This document shows, piece by piece, positions 60,071 to 64,000 of a DNA stretch of 64,000 bases. This DNA is from Apostichopus japonicus (Eukaryota > Echinodermata > Holothuroidea > Aspidochirotida > Stichopodidae): NCBI RefSeq assembly GCF_037975245.1, contig NC_092572.1, positions 31,593,989-31,657,988 of the forward strand. Reading direction: 5' to 3'. The notes under the pieces are model-generated. The model was not told where the DNA came from. It made no database searches and worked only from the letters and a program-made list of their open reading frames with translations. The position numbers were made by a program, and so were the translations under genes. Each line of letters begins with the position of its first letter. Positions within the stretch are counted from its first letter, which is position 1.

Positions 60071-60370
60071 CATATATATATATAGATAGATAGATGGATG
60101 GATGGATGGACGGACGGACGGACGGACGGACGGACGGACGGACGGACGGACGGACGGACGGACGGACGGACGGACGGACGGACGGACGGACGGACGGACG
60201 GACGGACGGACGGACGGACGGACGGACGGACGGACGGACGGACGGGCGGGCGGGCGGGCGGGCGGGCGGGCGGGCGGGCGGGCGGGCGGGCGGGCGGACG
60301 GACGGATAGAATATAGAGATATGTAGATAGATAGATAGATAGATATATATATATATATATATAGATAGAT

Positions 60371-60465
<95 letters not shown>
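60071..60465. repeat. Compound tetranucleotide and AT microsatellite
   Basis: In order: AT, then GATA, GATG, GACG (about 130 bp), GGCG (about 55 bp), GACG, GATA and (AT)n. Adjacent blocks differ by a single transition, which suggests successive point changes spread by slippage. Long Arg-Pro-Ser and Asp-Gly-Arg ORFs here are artefacts. Confidence 0.97.
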
Positions 60466-60467
<2 letters not shown>

Positions 60468-60926
60468 ACGCATACCAGCATCACTTTACAAAAAGAACCT
60501 GTTGTCCCTTAAATTTCCATTAATGTGTTGTAATGCCTATACCTATAGCATGACTATAAGTTTCATTAATATTTGACTTGTTACTTGAATTGAACTGAGA
60601 AACATTAACTTGTGACTTCATTTGACTTGCGATAAAGTCAAATGACTTGTGATATAACTAGACCTGATGAAATCAATTGTACGGGGTGACTTGACTTGAA
60701 TTGAGAAGCATTGACTTGTGACTTTATTGACTTGTAATGAAGTCAATGACCTGGGATAGACTTGACCTGATGAAATAAACTTTACCTGTGACTTGAATTG
60801 AGAAGATCGACTGGTGTATTTATGAGACCAATATATGACTTGGTTGCAACCTGGATCAAATAAAATTAAAGTTAAAAGTCCATGTTAACATATTTTATTT
60901 ATATTTTTCTTGTTTTCTGATGTTAG

Positions 60927-61076
60927 GATGGAGGGGAAGATTCTGCAGCTAGCAGCTCTAATAAAGTACTTGATGCAGGACTATCTCAGTCACAGAAGAG
61001 GACTTATGATGAAAGTCTAACTGTCAAACAACCCCTAGAAAACATTGATCTGGAAGTCATAACAGAAAGTCTCAGG
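60927..61076 (+). CDS. Linker exon, 50 codons
   Basis: A phase 0-0 exon between TCTGATGTTAG and AGG|GTAATA. It reads DGGEDSAASSSNKVLDAGLS, then QSQKRTYDESLTVKQPLENI and DLEVITESLR. The core SxxSxx(K/L)SQSxKR-(Y/F)-x-ES resembles the cassette copies (SQS, K-R, E-S) with an added 15-codon tail. It has a weaker basic cluster (QKR). Confidence 0.6.
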
Positions 61077-62913
61077 GTAATAATTTACATATACAATTAG
61101 ATTCTGTTGTCCTGGAAACAGTCTTTTTTGGAGCATATAACACAAATTTGTGTTTTGCAGTTTGTCCATACTGGCTCTTAAAGTATACCTACTTTATTTT
61201 CAAACTTTATGGTTGCTTTCATATCTTTCATCATGAATAATTTCTACTAAAATGCTTACCGTCTAGTACTGATGCTGTTTATGATACCTTGTATGATACC
61301 AGTTTTATGAGGTATGTTCTTGCTGCAGTAAGTTTCATTTATGAGACTAAAATGTTTCAATAGTAAATGCAGTAACTTCAAAAGATTTCTGTCATACGAC
61401 CAAGCCCTCATATAGCCGTGCCATGGTATGTAAATGAGCTTTAACACATTTGAGTGCGTCAATTAAATGCTGATTGTGCGCCTCTTGCCAACAATTTGTA
61501 ATGTACACAGCTGACACACATGTTTGCAACTTGTGCACAAGAAGGATACAACCGGCACAATGTTGGTTAACAAGTCAACTTTTGGAGATTACATACAATA
61601 AGTTTGCTAAGAACTGAGCACAACTTTCCACAGTTTCAACCACTTTCTTGTGCATGGATTCTAGTCTTGGGTGCAGCATCAGTTTCTTTGAGCGTGGAAG
61701 TGGGTGTACAAACTTCAATGCAATCACGCAAATAATACTAATACTAAGAGTTTCTGTGAGTGTGCAAGCTGAATAGCAGCAAGCAATTAGTACTGACAAG
61801 GTTTGGGGGTTCCGCTGTTTTATTAAATTTCGTTCCCTCAAGAAGTGTTTATGTTGATCAAATAGTTCCTTTAAACTTAATAGATATTAACATGTTCATT
61901 TAGGTCCTTTATTCCCGTAGACTGAGTTCGTTGGAAAAACACAATGCAATTGATTGACAATGCATATCTCCCCCCCCCCCCCTCAGCTAGAGCTTTCTTT
62001 CCCCAGCGCACACCTGCGTTACACACTACACTCCCATTTACTGCCTTAGATCAATATCAAAACTGCTATTCTGGTTATGGGATTGTCCTGTCCTACAACA
62101 CAACTTCTTTTGTACGCTTTTGCAATCTTAACAATAATAACAACATTTCTTGCGCTTTGAATTGCATCTAGCATTTCAACATGGAAAAAAAATGGGTTTA
62201 ATCTTGGCTACTGACTTAGCTTATTGGGGCCAGCAAGGGTAAATTTTGAACAGTTTAAATCTCCAGAACATGGGCATCAATTGAGGTTATGTATGCATGG
62301 TAGGATATCTGTCTGTACTTTAAAGTGTTTAGAGAATTTGGAGTAGGTCACAGTTCATTTAAGTCACCAGTGGTCAAAACTTGAAATCCTTGTAAACACG
62401 AGGATCTCCATATGGGAAACCATTATTAGCTCTCGTATTTAGCATGTGTCTTTCATATAGTGAGTACAAGAATCCTATTACTTTGGATGAAAGTCACAGG
62501 TCATGTGGGGTCAGCTGAGGTCCAAATATCAAAAATACTGTATCTTGAGAACTTTAAGTTCGGGAGAGATAATAAATGCATGGTACATTATCCAAATGAT
62601 AAGTAAAACTGCTTCACAATTTTGTACAGGTGAAAGATCATTTAAGGTTTGAAAAAGTCAAACCCAACCAAATTTCTAAAGGTCAGGTCTCAAGAATCAG
62701 AAGGTGAAAGGTCTTTTGAGGTCAACAGATGTCAAAGTATGAAAATCTTGTGAATTCACCAGTGGTCAAAACTTCCTATCTTAAATGCAGTTTTACATTC
62801 AAAATTCTCAATTGTGGCCAGTAAGGATCACTTTTATGCCCAATTCTGGCGACCTGTTTACTTGTCAATATAATATTGTGTGTCTTACCTCATTTCAGCA
62901 TATTTATCTGCAG
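61077..62913. repeat. Intron; AGGTCA-rich repeat at right end
   Basis: About 62300-62800 is made of the dispersed repeat modules (GTCACAGGTCATGTGGGGTCA, AAGGTCTTTTGAGGTCAACA). A poly-C run lies at about 61971-61982. No other exon found. Confidence 0.55.
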
Positions 62914-63018
62914 GACATATCAGCAGCATCCCTCTCAGGCAATCCTGCGCCATCACAGTCAGCAGATGTCCCACACTCAAAGAAGAGACGCTTTAATGAA
63001 TCTACAGCTGTAGTGATG
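62914..63018 (+). CDS. Cassette linker exon copy 3 (KKRR motif)
   Basis: A 35-codon phase 0-0 exon between TTATCTGCAG and ATG|GTAAAG. It reads DISAASLSGNPAPSQSADVP and then HSKKRRFNESTAVVM. It is the closest relative of copy 1 at 39533. About 1 kb of following intron is also shared. The frame is still open at its end, so the gene continues past the window. Confidence 0.75.
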
Positions 63019-64000
63019 GTAAAGTTCATTCTATTGATCATCTCAGAATATCTTCCAAAATATTGATAATTTCGACAGAAAATTATATAGCAGCAAACAG
63101 AAAAGCGAGCCTGTTAAGTACTGATCACAAGTCACAATGTTGGATGTTGCAGTTGCACATATTGAAATGAAACTTTAAAAATTTGTGGGAAGGAAATAAT
63201 AAAATGTATCAAATAGCCATGGTCGGACATTTACCATTCGTCAAGCGGGATATTAAACAATTTCAAGACCGACTTCAAGACCAACCACTCTTTGTGATTG
63301 ACTGCAGTGACTAGCTGAGCAACATTTGAAACACTAACCAATAAAAGCAGCAACTTGCTTTATGATTGCAACTTGAACCATGACATTTCTCTGGCGTGTA
63401 TCTCAGGGACCTTGCGAGGGTCCAGGGACCCAACCCCTGGTAGCTCAAGCGTTTTCAGATATCCTTTGTCTTTAAGAAACAAGTTTAAAGCACAAAATGC
63501 GTTTGAGAGAGAAAAACAGCACTGAACTGACTTGGCTTTTTGCAAATTGACTGCAGTGACTAGCTGAGAGTTTCTAACAGCAATTTTAAAAGCAAAAAAT
63601 ATGTGTGAAAGAGAGAAATCAACTTATATGGAATGCATTTCAAAGCAGTGTCGAGTGTCTAGGGAGGGGGGAACCCCCAGAAGTTGTAAATTTTGAGATA
63701 TGACTTGTTTCCTTGTAGCGACTTTGAAGAATAATAGCACATGTCAGGAAGAGGAATTTAATGTCTGTATGAGGTGTTTCAAGCCTGGAAACCTTTCAGA
63801 AACTTCTTGTAGCTTTTTTAGCTTCAGCACAGAATGCATAGCAATGTCATAGGAATATATTTCAAAGTCCTCTGGGGGATTCAGAGGGAAAATAACCACA
63901 AAGGTGCCACAATTTTGTTAGCCTAATATTACCCAAATAAAGGAAATTAGGCAGAAGGCAAAGTGAGATTTGTTTACTGCAGCCGGCTTGGAGTCAAATG
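63019..64000. repeat. Duplicated intron segment downstream of cassette copy 3
   Basis: Homologous to 39638-40700, in the same orientation and order. It is cut by the end of the window just where the next shared motif (TTTACTGCAGCC-GCTTGGA) begins. Confidence 0.7.

Noticed and set aside
60044-60484. 146-codon Ile-Tyr/Arg-Pro-Ser ORF and the plus-strand Asp-Gly-Arg ORFs
   Set aside because: Pure microsatellite translation.

Overview
This is eukaryotic genomic DNA: AT-rich, with short exons, GT-AG introns and many transposon remnants. The gene content (death-effector domains, NACHT ATPase, death domain, ZU5, UPA) and the repeat landscape suggest a marine invertebrate deuterostome. An echinoderm such as a sea cucumber is my best guess, but the sequence does not prove it.

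The main content is one plus-strand chain of exons from 21022 to the right edge. I assigned splice sites by eye. Twenty-one exons join with matching phases into an open frame of 5118 nt (1706 codons) with no stop. They encode, in order: DED, DED, NACHT ATPase with a long acidic insert, a helical region, short linker exons, death domain, ZU5, two or three UPA-type exons, more linker exons, a shortened second death domain, and linker exons. Three linker exons (39533, 41873, 62914) are near-identical 35-codon phase 0-0 cassettes carrying a KKRR motif. Upstream, at 8749-9534, a beta-propeller exon ends in phase 0, exactly what the first DED exon needs. The propeller may therefore be the N-terminus of the same protein across an 11.5 kb intron. 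The proteins resemble NLR-type innate immune and apoptosis adaptors. Whether this is one gene or two needs transcript evidence.

Repeats by region. 1-9 kb: a non-autonomous hAT element with a perfect 8-bp target duplication (1484-3259), a hAT-derived ORF remnant (6282-6590), an AT microsatellite, a perfect 46-bp inverted repeat (7657/7811) and a local duplication. 9.7-14.9 kb: a ~222-bp satellite array of about 24 units with hints of a 7-unit higher-order repeat. 15-21 kb: intron with a ~1.48 kb repeat (17477-18956). 22-23.4 kb: AT-rich DNA and a tRNA-headed SINE-like element. 32.2-36.6 kb: a ~4.4 kb DNA transposon with 18-bp terminal inverted repeats and a minus-strand THAP-like fragment. 42.6-43.8 kb: a 37-bp minisatellite abutting a decayed minus-strand Ty3/gypsy retrotransposon (43.8-46.3 kb). 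46.8-59.5 kb: a pair of MITEs flanked by TTAA, and a 167-bp hairpin element. 60.07-60.47 kb: a compound tetranucleotide and AT microsatellite.

Apart from the hAT-like ORF, the THAP-like fragment and the gypsy remnant, I found no credible protein gene on the minus strand, and no convincing functional RNA gene.
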